DNA from: an uncultured Rickettsiella sp.
Lineage (GTDB): Bacteria > Pseudomonadota > Gammaproteobacteria > Diplorickettsiales > Diplorickettsiaceae
Direction of reading: 5' to 3'
Length of the DNA stretch: 64,000 nt
Assembly: GCA_947058615.1 (NCBI GenBank)
Contig: CAMSHF010000003.1
Location: 83,845-147,844, forward strand
The notes beneath the pieces were generated by a model, which worked only from the letters and a program-made list of their open reading frames with translations, did not search any database and was not told the DNA's origin. Shown in pieces: positions 34,632 to 43,537 of this stretch (position 1 is the first letter of the stretch; each line of letters begins with the position of its first letter). Position numbers and translations under genes: made by a program.

Positions 34632-35435
34632 CTAAGTTTTTTTTAACTCATTTTTTTTAGCAACGAAATTAGCTAACTTAACATAGTCATTCACCATCAA
34701 TTGTTCTGGGCGCAACATTGAGTTAATTTTTAATTGCTCAAAATCTTGTTCTTCTAACCAGTTAATCAAATTATTACGTAGCATTTTTCGACGATGATTA
34801 AATGCATTTCTTACTATTTCAGCAAACAGTATTGGATCCTTTGCTTTATAAGATAGCTCTTTATAAGGAATTAAGCGAATAACGGCTGAATCAACTTTTG
34901 GTGGTGGCTGGAATGCCCCGGGCTTTACATTAAATAGTTTTTCAGCTCGACAATAATATTGAATCATCACACTTAAACGACCATAACTCGCTTGGCCGGG
35001 ATAAGCATTAATTCTATCAACTACTTCTTTCTGTAGCATAAAATGCATATCTTGAATAAGATGAACTTGCTTAAGACAGTGGAACAATAAAGGTGTCGAA
35101 ATATTATAAGGAAGATTTCCTACCAAACGCCAAACTTGCTTAGACTCAGCTAAAGAGTGAAAGTCAATTTTTAAAATATCTCCTTGATAAATAATTAGCT
35201 TTCCTAAGCCAGCACACTTTTCCTCGAGTAGGGGAATTAGATCTTTATCAAGCTCTATGACAGTTAAGCGCTCAAGCTGTGGTAACAAATACTGAGTTAG
35301 AGCGCCCAAACCAGGACCTATCTCTATCATAGCATCCGTCTTTTGGGGTGCGATTGCTTGTATGATTCTATCAATAATAGCGCCATCATGTAGAAAATGT
35401 TGGCCAAAACGTTTACGCACAGGTAAAGATAACAT
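34632..35435 (-). CDS. rsmA: RsmA (KsgA), 16S rRNA dimethyladenosine transferase
   Basis: Dimethylates A1518 and A1519 of 16S rRNA in late 30S maturation. The 267-aa protein has RKRFGQHFLHDGAIIDRII, the SAM motif MIEIGPGLGALTQYL, VIELDKDLIPLL, catalytic motif NLPYNISTPLLFH, MLQKEVVDRI and FNVKPGAFQPPPKVDSAVIRL, and NAFNHRRKMLRNNL at the C-terminal domain. It follows the BCKDH E2 gene by 9 bases on the same strand, so it is probably the last gene of that operon rather than being next to surA as in E. coli. Confidence 0.96.
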   Translation of the reverse strand: MLSLPVRKRFGQHFLHDGAIIDRIIQAIAPQKTDAMIEIGPGLGALTQYLLPQLERLTVIELDKDLIPLLEEKCAGLGKLIIYQGDILKIDFHSLAESKQVWRLVGNLPYNISTPLLFHCLKQVHLIQDMHFMLQKEVVDRINAYPGQASYGRLSVMIQYYCRAEKLFNVKPGAFQPPPKVDSAVIRLIPYKELSYKAKDPILFAEIVRNAFNHRRKMLRNNLINWLEEQDFEQLKINSMLRPEQLMVNDYVKLANFVAKKNELKKT

Positions 35436-35444
35436 TATTAAACA

Positions 35445-36611
35445 TCATATAGCTTGCAAATCAATAATTAAAGCCGATAAAAACCGTGCGGCTTCACCAC
35501 CCGTAATAACGCGATGATCCACTGTTAAAGATAAAGGTAATTGTTTGTGTACATTAACTTTTCCTTGCTCAATTATAACTTTTTCATTCATTCGTCCAAC
35601 AGCCAGAATTGCAACCATCGGTGGAATAACGATAGGTGTAGCATAACGACCTGCAAAGACACCTACATTGGATAACACAAAAGTTGGATTAAGTAATGCA
35701 TCCGGCGAAATACTACGATTCTTGACTTCAGCTTTAAATTTATCTATGGCTCTTCTTAAATTAACCGCACTTTCTTGTGCTATATTTTTTAAAACGGGAA
35801 CAAATAAACCATCAGGCGCATCCATAGCAATACCTAAATCAATCTGACTATGTTGGCATAAGGCTAATTGTGATTCATCAAACCAAGCATTAAGTCTTGG
35901 TTCACGCTGACAAGCGGCCATCACTGCACGAATAAGCCGTAAAGTAATATCAGTTTTTTCTGGCCATGCATGGATATCCGCATCATCAACCAAAGTGACG
36001 GGTACAATGGACTGATGCGCTTGCTTCATTACGTTGGACATTACACGACGAACACCGCGTAATGGTTCATAATCAGCTATGGAAAATTGTTGAGAATGAG
36101 TTAACGATGAAACTTCTTTGATCGATTTTTGCTGTCTCATTTTTTCGATATCAGCGACTAGGATTTGCCCATCTGGACCCGTCCCTTTACAATCATTTAA
36201 ATTAATTTGGAGTTTCTTTGCTAATGCTCGAATCGCTGGTGTTGCTTTAATACCTCTTTGATGTGATATAGCGGTTTGCTTAGTTTGAATCCCCCTAGGG
36301 GATTCCTCAATAATGTGACTCCCTCGCTGCAAATTTCCAACGACAGTCGCTTGATCAGCCGTTTTTGTTTGACCATCTCCCTCTCCAATATCAATTAAAG
36401 CTTCCCCTGTTTTAATAATGTCACCGACTTGACCATAGAGTTTAGTCACTCTACCACTAAAAGGGGCTGGAATATCGACCAATGCCTTTGCCGTTTCCAT
36501 AGCCACCATAGGCTCATCAACTTTAATATAATCATTGAGTTGCACATACCACTCACGAATTTCTGCGTCAGGTAAACCTTCGCCTAAATCAGGCAGATTA
36601 AACGTCGTCAT
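35445..36611 (-). CDS. bkdB: Branched-chain 2-oxoacid dehydrogenase E2 (dihydrolipoamide acyltransferase)
   Basis: Core acyltransferase of a 2-oxo-acid dehydrogenase complex. Residues 1-75 are a single lipoyl domain with lipoylated Lys42 in METAKALVDIPAPF. Residues about 120-160 form the peripheral-subunit-binding domain (KATPAIRALAKKLQ and GTGPDGQILVADIE). The catalytic domain ends with SLTVDHRVITGGEAARFL, containing the active-site HRxxxG-type His. Length 388 aa. It overlaps the E1beta gene by four bases and precedes rsmA. Substrate preference (branched-chain versus pyruvate) is inferred from the leucine dehydrogenase gene in the same cluster. No E3 gene is nearby. Confidence 0.85.
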   Translation of the reverse strand: MTTFNLPDLGEGLPDAEIREWYVQLNDYIKVDEPMVAMETAKALVDIPAPFSGRVTKLYGQVGDIIKTGEALIDIGEGDGQTKTADQATVVGNLQRGSHIIEESPRGIQTKQTAISHQRGIKATPAIRALAKKLQINLNDCKGTGPDGQILVADIEKMRQQKSIKEVSSLTHSQQFSIADYEPLRGVRRVMSNVMKQAHQSIVPVTLVDDADIHAWPEKTDITLRLIRAVMAACQREPRLNAWFDESQLALCQHSQIDLGIAMDAPDGLFVPVLKNIAQESAVNLRRAIDKFKAEVKNRSISPDALLNPTFVLSNVGVFAGRYATPIVIPPMVAILAVGRMNEKVIIEQGKVNVHKQLPLSLTVDHRVITGGEAARFLSALIIDLQAI

Positions 36612-37597
36612 GTAAACTCCAATGTTTGCTCAATCACATTGTATATTCGGGTAACACTGGGTAAATAGTGTTTTTCTAACTGTGCATAAGGAACCGTTAC
36701 ATCATAACCCGTAACACGCTGTATCGGTGCTTGTAAAAATAGAAATCCTTTTTCAGTCAATTGAGCAACAATTTCTGCACCCACTCCACAAAAACGTGCA
36801 GCTTCATGAATAACAACGCATCGCCCCGTTTTTTCTACAGAGGTTAAAAGTGTATTAATATCTAAAGGTTTAATCGTAGCAAGATCAATGACTTCAGCAT
36901 GCATTTTTTTTTCTTGTAATAATTTATCTGCAGCAAGCAAGGTTTCTTGCAACATTGAACCCCAACTAATTAAAGTAATATCGCTTCCTTCTCTTAAAAT
37001 AAAACTTTGGTCTAAAGGTAAAGCTTCACCCATATCCACTACCTTTTGTTTGTTTAAGCGATAAAGACGCGTGGGTTCTAAAAAAATAACCGGATCGGGG
37101 TTACGAATGGCAGCAAGCAACAAACCATAAGCTCGTGCAGGCGAGGAAGGAATTACTGTACGTAAACCTGGAATATGTGCATAGATTGCTTCCGTACTTT
37201 CAGAGTGATGCTCCGGAGCATGGATCCCCGCACCATAAGGCATGCGAAACACCAAAGGGCAATGTAAACGTCCACGCGTGCGATTCCGAAAGCGGGCGGC
37301 ATGATTAATGATTTGATCGAGCGCCGGATAACTAAATCCCATAAATTGAAATTCGGCAATCGGTTTTAGGCCTTGTGTCGCCATGCCTATTGAAAGACCC
37401 GCTATCATAGACTCTGCCAAAGGCGTATCTAAAACACGATCGGCACCGAATTTTTTAAATAATTCAGTGGTTGCTCGAAATACGCCCCCATTAATACCAA
37501 TATCCTCCCCCAATAAAATCACTTCTTTATCAACAGACATTTCGTAAGCTAATGCTTGCGTGATGGCTTCTATCAACGTTATTTCAGCCACTAGCAA
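36608..37597 (-). CDS. bkdA2: Branched-chain 2-oxoacid dehydrogenase E1 beta subunit
   Basis: Transketolase-like beta subunit of the alpha2-beta2 thiamine-diphosphate-dependent decarboxylase. The 329-aa protein has ITQALAYEMSVDKEVILLGEDIG, NGGVFRATTELFKKFG, RVLDTPLAESMIAGLSIGMA, RTVIPSSPARAYGLLLAAIR and FLEPTRLYR, all E1beta signatures. It overlaps the E1alpha gene by 14 bases and the E2 gene by four bases (ATGA), implying tight stoichiometric coupling. Pyruvate dehydrogenases of Gram-positive type share this architecture, so substrate identity is inferred. Confidence 0.87.
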   Translation of the reverse strand: MLVAEITLIEAITQALAYEMSVDKEVILLGEDIGINGGVFRATTELFKKFGADRVLDTPLAESMIAGLSIGMATQGLKPIAEFQFMGFSYPALDQIINHAARFRNRTRGRLHCPLVFRMPYGAGIHAPEHHSESTEAIYAHIPGLRTVIPSSPARAYGLLLAAIRNPDPVIFLEPTRLYRLNKQKVVDMGEALPLDQSFILREGSDITLISWGSMLQETLLAADKLLQEKKMHAEVIDLATIKPLDINTLLTSVEKTGRCVVIHEAARFCGVGAEIVAQLTEKGFLFLQAPIQRVTGYDVTVPYAQLEKHYLPSVTRIYNVIEQTLEFT

Positions 37598-38675
37598 GTT
37601 CCTTATTCAGCATCAGCAAAGCTTCAGCTTCAATACGTTGTTCAATTAAATCCTGTGGTAATTCTGCATAATGGTAATCAAACATGTCCGTAACGGCTGG
37701 CTTAGCTAAAGAGAAATAATCATTCACTGCAACTTCAATCATCTGTTGACATTCTTTTTTAAAATTTTTCTCTGCTTCATCGGACCAACTTCCCTCTTTG
37801 ATTAAATAATTTCTTAAACGTCTTAAAGGTTCTTCTTGCCATGCTTGTTGTAATTCTTCTTCACGACGATAGCGACTTGCATCATCTGCAGTGGTATGAT
37901 CAGATAATCGATAACTTAAAGCTTCTATGAGACTAGGACCCTCTCCATTACGCGCTTTTGCAATGGCTCTATCCATTACAAATTTCATAGCAATCAGATC
38001 ATTTCCATCAACCTGTTCACCATGAATCCCTGCAGCAATGGCTTTTTGCGCTAAAGTTTGCGCATGTGTTTGATGTTTCCGCGGCACAGAAATGGCCCAT
38101 TGATTATTATCAATGACAAACACAATGGGTAATTGCCAAGCGCCCGCTATATTTAAAGCTTCATAAAAATCACCTTCCGATGTAGCCCCATCACCGCAAG
38201 TTGATACAACGATTCTGGCTTGTTTACGAATTTTAAAAGCGGTTGCAACGCCAGTTGCTTGTAAAAGCTGCGTTGCTATCGGGATACAAATAGGGAAATC
38301 TAAAGGACATTCACTAAAATAATTTCCCCATTCATTTCCTTTCCAAAAATTTAGAATCTCACTCATTTTTACGCCACGCATCAATTGGGCAGCATAATCA
38401 CGATAGAAAGGACATAAGATATCTTTACTTTGCATGCTCGCACCTATTCCAACCGAAATAGCTTCCTGACCAAGGATCGAAGCATAGGTATTGAGCATAC
38501 CTGTTCTTTGTAAAGCCACCGCTTTATAATCAAATAAACGGGTGAGCATCATTTGCTGATATAGTTTTATTAATTCCTGAACATTATGTGTAAACGCAGG
38601 TAGTTCTTGCTGAACCTCACCTTTAGAATCCAAAAAACGCGTATACTCAACAGAGAATCTCGCAACTTCATTCAT
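37584..38675 (-). CDS. bkdA1: Branched-chain 2-oxoacid dehydrogenase E1 alpha subunit
   Basis: Thiamine-diphosphate-binding alpha subunit. The 363-aa protein shows LYQQMMLTRLFDYKAVALQRTG, GQEAISVGIGA and the TPP-binding GDGATSEGDFYEALNIAGAW ending in NNQWAISVPR. The phosphorylation-loop-like SYRLSDHTTADDASRYR, where the His contacts the cofactor, follows. It sits 48 bases downstream of leucine dehydrogenase and overlaps the E1beta gene by 14 bases. Combined with that neighbour, the complex likely oxidises 2-oxoisocaproate and related keto acids to acyl-CoAs. Confidence 0.87.
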   Translation of the reverse strand: MNEVARFSVEYTRFLDSKGEVQQELPAFTHNVQELIKLYQQMMLTRLFDYKAVALQRTGMLNTYASILGQEAISVGIGASMQSKDILCPFYRDYAAQLMRGVKMSEILNFWKGNEWGNYFSECPLDFPICIPIATQLLQATGVATAFKIRKQARIVVSTCGDGATSEGDFYEALNIAGAWQLPIVFVIDNNQWAISVPRKHQTHAQTLAQKAIAAGIHGEQVDGNDLIAMKFVMDRAIAKARNGEGPSLIEALSYRLSDHTTADDASRYRREEELQQAWQEEPLRRLRNYLIKEGSWSDEAEKNFKKECQQMIEVAVNDYFSLAKPAVTDMFDYHYAELPQDLIEQRIEAEALLMLNKELASG

Positions 38676-38723
38676 ACATTAACCTCTTTAAAAAGTACCG
38701 TCTAAACTTAATAGAAACCCTTT

Positions 38724-39767
38724 TTAAGTACTATTTAACCGTGATTCTGCTAAACTATCCGCAACCATGCTAGGGGGCTTATCTTCTCTATCAGCACACT
38801 TAAATATTCCTAAAAGTGTACTATAAATTTTTGATATATATTGCACTACACATTCTCGATTCAAACGATTTTGATACTCTGCATAGGCATAAATCAATCC
38901 TCCCGCATTGATGACATAATCAGGGGCATATAAAATTTGTTTTTTACGCAAAATCTCCGCATGATAGGGTTCGGCTAATTGGTTATTAGCTGCACCCGCC
39001 ACTATCTCCGTATTAAGCTGAGCGATTGATTTGTCATTCAAAACTCCCCCTAAAGCACAAGGAGAAAAAACGTCACATTTAACGGCATAAATTTCCCGAG
39101 GGTTCACAACGGTAGCCTTTAAATCTCTTGCATAAGGCTTTATTAACTCGATATTATTATCACAAATAGTTAAGCGAGCCCCTTTTTTCAGTAATGCATT
39201 CGCTAAAGCAAAACCCACATGCCCCATACCTTGGATAGCAACATGGATACCTTCTAACTGATCACGATGAAGCTTAAATTTGACGGCTGCTTCAATACCG
39301 TATAACACGCCTAAAGCCGTATAAGGTGCAGGATTACCTTTATGTTTAGAAGTTGTCACCACATAGGGAGTTTCGAGTGCAATAGCATCCATATCTTCAA
39401 TTATCACGCCACTATCCATCGCAATAATATAACGTCCCTTAAATTCATTCACAAAACGACCCACCGAGCGAAAGTAAGCACTCCGATCAGATATTTCTTT
39501 AGGGCGCATTAACACAGTTTTACCCCCACCTAAAGGCAAATGCGCCAATGCGGCTTTGTAACTCATTCCCTGTGCTAAACGTAACGCATCATGAATCGCA
39601 AGATCGATAGATTTATATTCAACAAAACGACATCCACCTAAAGCGGGACCTAAATGTGTGCTATGAATTGCTACAATCGCACAAAGATGATTAACTTGAT
39701 CTACTTTAAAAAAAAGTTCACCAAAACCAAGCTTTTTTGCATAGTTGAGTAATTCATCACTTAACAT
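38724..39767 (-). CDS. ldh: Leucine dehydrogenase (Glu/Leu/Phe/Val dehydrogenase family)
   Basis: NAD-dependent oxidative deamination of leucine, valine and isoleucine to 2-oxo acids. The 347-aa protein has HSTHLGPALGGCRFVEY, the catalytic loop ALAHLPLGGGKTVLMRP with the active-site Lys, IAMDSGVIIEDMDAI, and the Rossmann segment VAIQGMGHVGFALANALLKKG followed by NN-rich GAANNQLAEPYHAEIL and APDYVINAGG. First gene of the ldh-E1alpha-E1beta-E2 cluster, a layout known in Legionella-type genomes. Together these enzymes would turn leucine into isovaleryl-CoA. The gene symbol ldh is used as in Bacillus nomenclature; it is not lactate dehydrogenase. Confidence 0.88.
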   Translation of the reverse strand: MLSDELLNYAKKLGFGELFFKVDQVNHLCAIVAIHSTHLGPALGGCRFVEYKSIDLAIHDALRLAQGMSYKAALAHLPLGGGKTVLMRPKEISDRSAYFRSVGRFVNEFKGRYIIAMDSGVIIEDMDAIALETPYVVTTSKHKGNPAPYTALGVLYGIEAAVKFKLHRDQLEGIHVAIQGMGHVGFALANALLKKGARLTICDNNIELIKPYARDLKATVVNPREIYAVKCDVFSPCALGGVLNDKSIAQLNTEIVAGAANNQLAEPYHAEILRKKQILYAPDYVINAGGLIYAYAEYQNRLNRECVVQYISKIYSTLLGIFKCADREDKPPSMVADSLAESRLNST

Positions 39768-39813
39768 AAATAAAAGTTGGATCCTTTAAATTCGAGCTAT
39801 TCTTTAAATAATC

Positions 39814-39975
39814 TTAATCCACCGCTATTGTATATGAACTACTCACTATAAAAAATATGTCTTCCGATGAATAAGGATCATAAATGAGCTCACATTCTAA
39901 GAGACTCCGCTTTTCCATGCAATCACTTAAATTCGTAAACAAATGATGTGCTAATCGTTCAAACGGATCAGATGA
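39814..39975 (-). other. In-frame open extension directly after the cca stop codon
   Basis: Directly after the TAA that ends cca, the same frame stays open for 53 codons and reads like protein (SSDPFERLAHHLFTNLSDCM then EKRSLLECELIYDPYSSEDI) before a TAA at 39816-39814. The only ATG is at its codon 20, preceded by a weak AAGTGA. It could be the tail of a longer ancestral protein cut off by a premature stop, a small independent gene of 34 codons, or chance in an AT-rich gap. It occupies most of the gap between cca and leucine dehydrogenase. Confidence 0.3.
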
Positions 39976-41169
39976 TTAGATATTTTGTAAAAATTTAGCA
40001 ATGGCTTTGATACGGTACTCAACCAGTTTTTTTCCTAATGCTGCACCTGTCACTCCATTTTTTATCTTATTCGCAGATACTTTTTTAGCAACAGCAAAAG
40101 CAGCTAATACTCTATCCTTCTGTAAATAAATGCGATGGCTTAAGCCAGTATAGGCTTGAAAATCCGCTTCACAAACTATTAAAAATTGATCTAAACGTGA
40201 TGATTGTCTAAAGGCACCTGTTTTCTCCAACAATAGATACAAAGAAGTCGCATCCAATTCTAATGCACGATGACAAAGTAAATGATACTTAGCTGCAATA
40301 ATCGCCAAAGATGAATAAATCTGAGGCACACGATAACGCTTACACAATACCTGTATCGCCTGTATTCCTACTTGTGTTTCTTCTTTTGAAACACCTTTAC
40401 CTAAATCACAAAGTATTGCAGCAAATCGTACTTGTGGATCATCGGTCAATGCCACTGCTTTTTCTAAAACGGATAAATAACTATGTTGACCGAGAACCCG
40501 TCGATCGGCAAGACGGTCATATTGCTTGTAGAGGTCTTGTAATTCGGGAAACAATAGCGCTAATGCCCCACAATCATATAAAGTTTTAATAAATGCTTGT
40601 GGTGCGGGTTCAGTCAGTGCGATACAAAATTCCTGCCAAACTCGTTCGGGTACCAAGGCTTGCACTTCGCCGATAGCTACCATGGCTTTCATTAATTTCA
40701 TCGTTTCCTTAGCAACCCGAAATCCTAAAACGGAAAATCGTGCCATAAAACGCGCTACTCGTAAAATCCGTACCGGATCTTCACTAAAGGCAGGGCCCAC
40801 ATGGCGTAACAACTTATTTTCTATATCTTTCTGCCCTTCAAAAGGATCAATAATTTGGCCAACGCTTGTTTGCGCTATTGCATTAATGGTCAAATCCCTA
40901 CGTTGTAAATCTTCCTCTAGCGTGACATCCGGTGCCGAATAACAAGAAAAACCTTTGTAGCCAGGTCCAATTTTACGTTCAGTACGGGCTAAGGCATATT
41001 CCTCGTGGGTTTTAGGGTGAAGAAATACTGGAAAATCTTTTCCGATCAAACGAAATCCTTGCTTCAACATCTCATCAGGACTTGCGCCTACCACAACATA
41101 ATCACGCTCCTTTATCGGATAACCCAGCAATTGATCACGTACTGCCCCGCCCACTAAATAGATTTCCAA
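39976..41169 (-). CDS. cca: Cca, CCA-adding tRNA nucleotidyltransferase
   Basis: Class II nucleotidyltransferase that builds or repairs the tRNA 3' CCA. The 397-aa protein starts [25 protein letters not shown] with the G-G-x-V-R-D motif, then [15 protein letters not shown] (DxD-type metal site), the LARTERK segment, [13 protein letters not shown] (motif C), [18 protein letters not shown] and [18 protein letters not shown]-terminal region with [13 protein letters not shown] and [11 protein letters not shown] corresponds to the HD-like domain of gamma-proteobacterial Cca. Both tRNA genes here already encode CCA, so the role is mostly repair. Confidence 0.94.
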   Translation of the reverse strand: MEIYLVGGAVRDQLLGYPIKERDYVVVGASPDEMLKQGFRLIGKDFPVFLHPKTHEEYALARTERKIGPGYKGFSCYSAPDVTLEEDLQRRDLTINAIAQTSVGQIIDPFEGQKDIENKLLRHVGPAFSEDPVRILRVARFMARFSVLGFRVAKETMKLMKAMVAIGEVQALVPERVWQEFCIALTEPAPQAFIKTLYDCGALALLFPELQDLYKQYDRLADRRVLGQHSYLSVLEKAVALTDDPQVRFAAILCDLGKGVSKEETQVGIQAIQVLCKRYRVPQIYSSLAIIAAKYHLLCHRALELDATSLYLLLEKTGAFRQSSRLDQFLIVCEADFQAYTGLSHRIYLQKDRVLAAFAVAKKVSANKIKNGVTGAALGKKLVEYRIKAIAKFLQNI

Positions 41170-41250
41170 AAAAATTTCCTTCAGTAATAACCTAAGTTAT
41201 AAACAAAATATTAAAATAGACTAAAGCAGACAGTTTGCCAATATATCAAA

Positions 41251-42531
41251 TTAAGGCTTGTTAAATCTCTCGCTCACTTTGGTATCAAAATATTCAACTG
41301 GGTTTATTTTTTCTTGGCTTATCTTTTTAAAAAAAGAAGTCTCACTAATAATATTTATACGGCTTTCAGTCAATAATACCTTACCTGATTCCCTTTCTAT
41401 ATTCCGATCACTCTCAGAATTGGACTGTTTAAGTTTCAAATTTAAAAGCGCCGCTAAATATAAAAGATTTTTGTTAGTTTGTTCTAAGGCTTCTAACTTG
41501 CTATCTAAATTTTTTGCCATTTCAAAACGGTTCTGTTGTCTACTATGCAAGTGATAAGTCACTAGATTGGCAATACCATTAATGACAATTAATGGTATGA
41601 AGATCAATAGGATTGGGAGTGTAAGTATTTTAAGAGAAACATGTAAACCTAGTTCACTCTTCCATACAATCTGTTGAGCTAGATTATATCCATAAAGTCC
41701 TCCTCCGGAAAAAGCAAAAAAACGATTCAAAAATTTTTTTAACCGTCTAAAAATAGGATTTGAATTTCCTAATAATCTATCTTGTTCATGAGAATTATGA
41801 AAAATTTTTTTTGAAATACAGCTATTAAATAAAACATAAAATTGACTGTATAAATTATCTGAATTGTTTTTCTCAAAAAAACTTTTAAATTCTTTCTCTA
41901 AAAACTGAATATTAGCTTGCAAATATTCAAATTTTTCCCATTTTTCAATTTGGATAGATTGCCGTCGACCATGTTCATCTCTGTAAAAATACACACATTT
42001 TTCTTTTATTTTATTTAAAATAGTCCGCTCATAAAAATTCTCTCGTGTACGAAATTCACAGAGATGCCACATCAAAAAAAAACTGGCTACGGCTAAAATT
42101 AGAAGACCCACTACGGCGGGAGAAGAAATGATAGCTGCCAGACTAAACACACCCAAAACTGTCAAAAAACTTTGGATAGCCCAAGTTAATAAATAAGTGC
42201 AAAACAGTACACTGCTCAGGTTGACTGTCAAAGAGGCAATAAATTGCGTTTTCGGATAAACTTCCGTCAAATATTGATAAAGTTGGGACTCTTTTATATT
42301 TTTTCTTGTAAAAAAAATTGGATCAATTTTTTTTTGAATTGTTAAAATTGAGCTTACAATCTCATTAAGATCCAAGTTTACTTTTGATAAATCATCAACT
42401 ATTCCATGAATTAATCTAAATTCATATTTGTTTTTTTCTTCATTAAATACTTCAAATTTAATAGATTTTAGAATTTGTTCGGTTTCATCTGAATTAATTT
42501 TGGGTAACACTACCGATTTTTTTTTAACCAA
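41251..42531 (-). CDS. Unrecognised membrane protein, probable C-terminal part of a frame-split gene
   Basis: No family recognised. The 426-aa frame opens with TTG 42531 right at a homopolymer tract and has hydrophobic segments at about residues 98-118, 122-156 and 298-325, with polar, Lys/Glu-rich stretches between and after. A helical region at 340-370 (LDSKLEALEQTNKNLL) could form a coiled coil. The start region (VKKKSVVLPK) lacks a Shine-Dalgarno and is not a natural N-terminus. One extra T in the 10-base run or one extra A in the 9-base run would fuse it to the upstream 316-aa frame, giving about 736 aa. AT content seems even higher than in neighbouring housekeeping genes. Confidence 0.55.
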   Translation of the reverse strand: MVKKKSVVLPKINSDETEQILKSIKFEVFNEEKNKYEFRLIHGIVDDLSKVNLDLNEIVSSILTIQKKIDPIFFTRKNIKESQLYQYLTEVYPKTQFIASLTVNLSSVLFCTYLLTWAIQSFLTVLGVFSLAAIISSPAVVGLLILAVASFFLMWHLCEFRTRENFYERTILNKIKEKCVYFYRDEHGRRQSIQIEKWEKFEYLQANIQFLEKEFKSFFEKNNSDNLYSQFYVLFNSCISKKIFHNSHEQDRLLGNSNPIFRRLKKFLNRFFAFSGGGLYGYNLAQQIVWKSELGLHVSLKILTLPILLIFIPLIVINGIANLVTYHLHSRQQNRFEMAKNLDSKLEALEQTNKNLLYLAALLNLKLKQSNSESDRNIERESGKVLLTESRINIISETSFFKKISQEKINPVEYFDTKVSERFNKP

Positions 42532-43460
42532 AAAAAAAATTGTATGGCTAAATAACTGATTAAAGATATCCCCAAAATTACAAAAACAAAAGGATAACTA
42601 TAAAGAGATAATGAAAAAATTAGCAGTATAAAACTAATCCAGTTTAATAAATTAGCATGGGTCGTTAAGCTTGACCAAACTAAGGATAAAAATTGCATTC
42701 CTTTGTTTTTAATTACAAATTGGTTAATTTTTTCCCAAATTGAACTCGCTGTATAAATACTGAAAAATTCTCTTTCTATAAAAAATTCAACCTGAAATTC
42801 TCGATAATTAGTTTTCAGCTGTATTTTTATTTCCTTCTGAACAGAAGCATCATCAATTTTTTGAAGAATAAGCTGAAGAAATTGTTCATAAACTTTCTGC
42901 CAGTCAGAATAATTAATAGCTAAAGAGTCATATTCTTCAAGATTTTTTTCTCTGTATGTTTTTAATAAAGCCAGCTTTACAAGATATAAAAGGCGTGTTT
43001 TCTCTAGTTCAATTTCCTTGTTAGTTAAGTCTCTATATGAAAATTTCTTTGCGATTTCTTCGTCAATAATGTAAATTATTTTTTTTTCAAATTCTAAATA
43101 ATTTTTTTTATTTAATACCAGAGATGTGCTGTCTCTATCGTCAACGACCAAAGGATTAGATTTATTTTCTGAATAAACTAACAAGCGTTCATTATATTTT
43201 TTTATTAAATATTCTCTCTTATCACTTAAATTTGCTTGTAATAAATCATTAGAATTTTCAAAGTTATGAATAGAGACTAAATGCTCCCAACTATTACTCT
43301 TAAATTCTCTATAATAGGAAGAAAAATTCTTGGAAAAAATTAAAAACCATGGGAAAGCAGTAGAATCATTTAATTGGTTCACTGTAACTTTTTTTCCTAT
43401 AAAACTAGGAAATTTTTTTATTTCATTCCAAATAGAAATAAAGCTTGAGCGATAATTCAT
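42510..43460 (-). CDS. Unrecognised membrane protein, probable N-terminal part of a frame-split gene
   Basis: No family recognised. The 316-aa frame starts at ATG 43460 and is soluble, charged and mostly helical up to residue 260, then has two close hydrophobic segments (about 272-290 and 291-311) before ending in WLKKNR at the stop 42510. It overlaps the next frame by 22 bases within TTTTTTTTTT-GGTT-AAAAAAAAA. The hydrophobic hairpin directly at the break makes a natural C-terminus less likely. It lies 77 bases downstream of the secreted glycosidase-like gene on the same strand and may be co-transcribed. Confidence 0.55.
   Translation of the reverse strand: MNYRSSFISIWNEIKKFPSFIGKKVTVNQLNDSTAFPWFLIFSKNFSSYYREFKSNSWEHLVSIHNFENSNDLLQANLSDKREYLIKKYNERLLVYSENKSNPLVVDDRDSTSLVLNKKNYLEFEKKIIYIIDEEIAKKFSYRDLTNKEIELEKTRLLYLVKLALLKTYREKNLEEYDSLAINYSDWQKVYEQFLQLILQKIDDASVQKEIKIQLKTNYREFQVEFFIEREFFSIYTASSIWEKINQFVIKNKGMQFLSLVWSSLTTHANLLNWISFILLIFSLSLYSYPFVFVILGISLISYLAIQFFFWLKKNR
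42517..42539 (-). other. Homopolymer tract joining two frames (reverse strand: T10, GGTT, A9)
   Basis: On the coding strand ten Ts, GGTT and nine As follow one another inside the overlap of the two membrane frames. Adding one T or one A puts the upstream frame directly into the downstream one. Such runs are hot spots for polymerase slippage and for sequencing error. Confidence 0.7.
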
Positions 43461-43537
43461 TCAATATTTTTATTGTTTTTATTAAATTGAGACGAATTAG
43501 ATTAATTTATAAAATTAAAAAAATCCAGTACAGAAAA

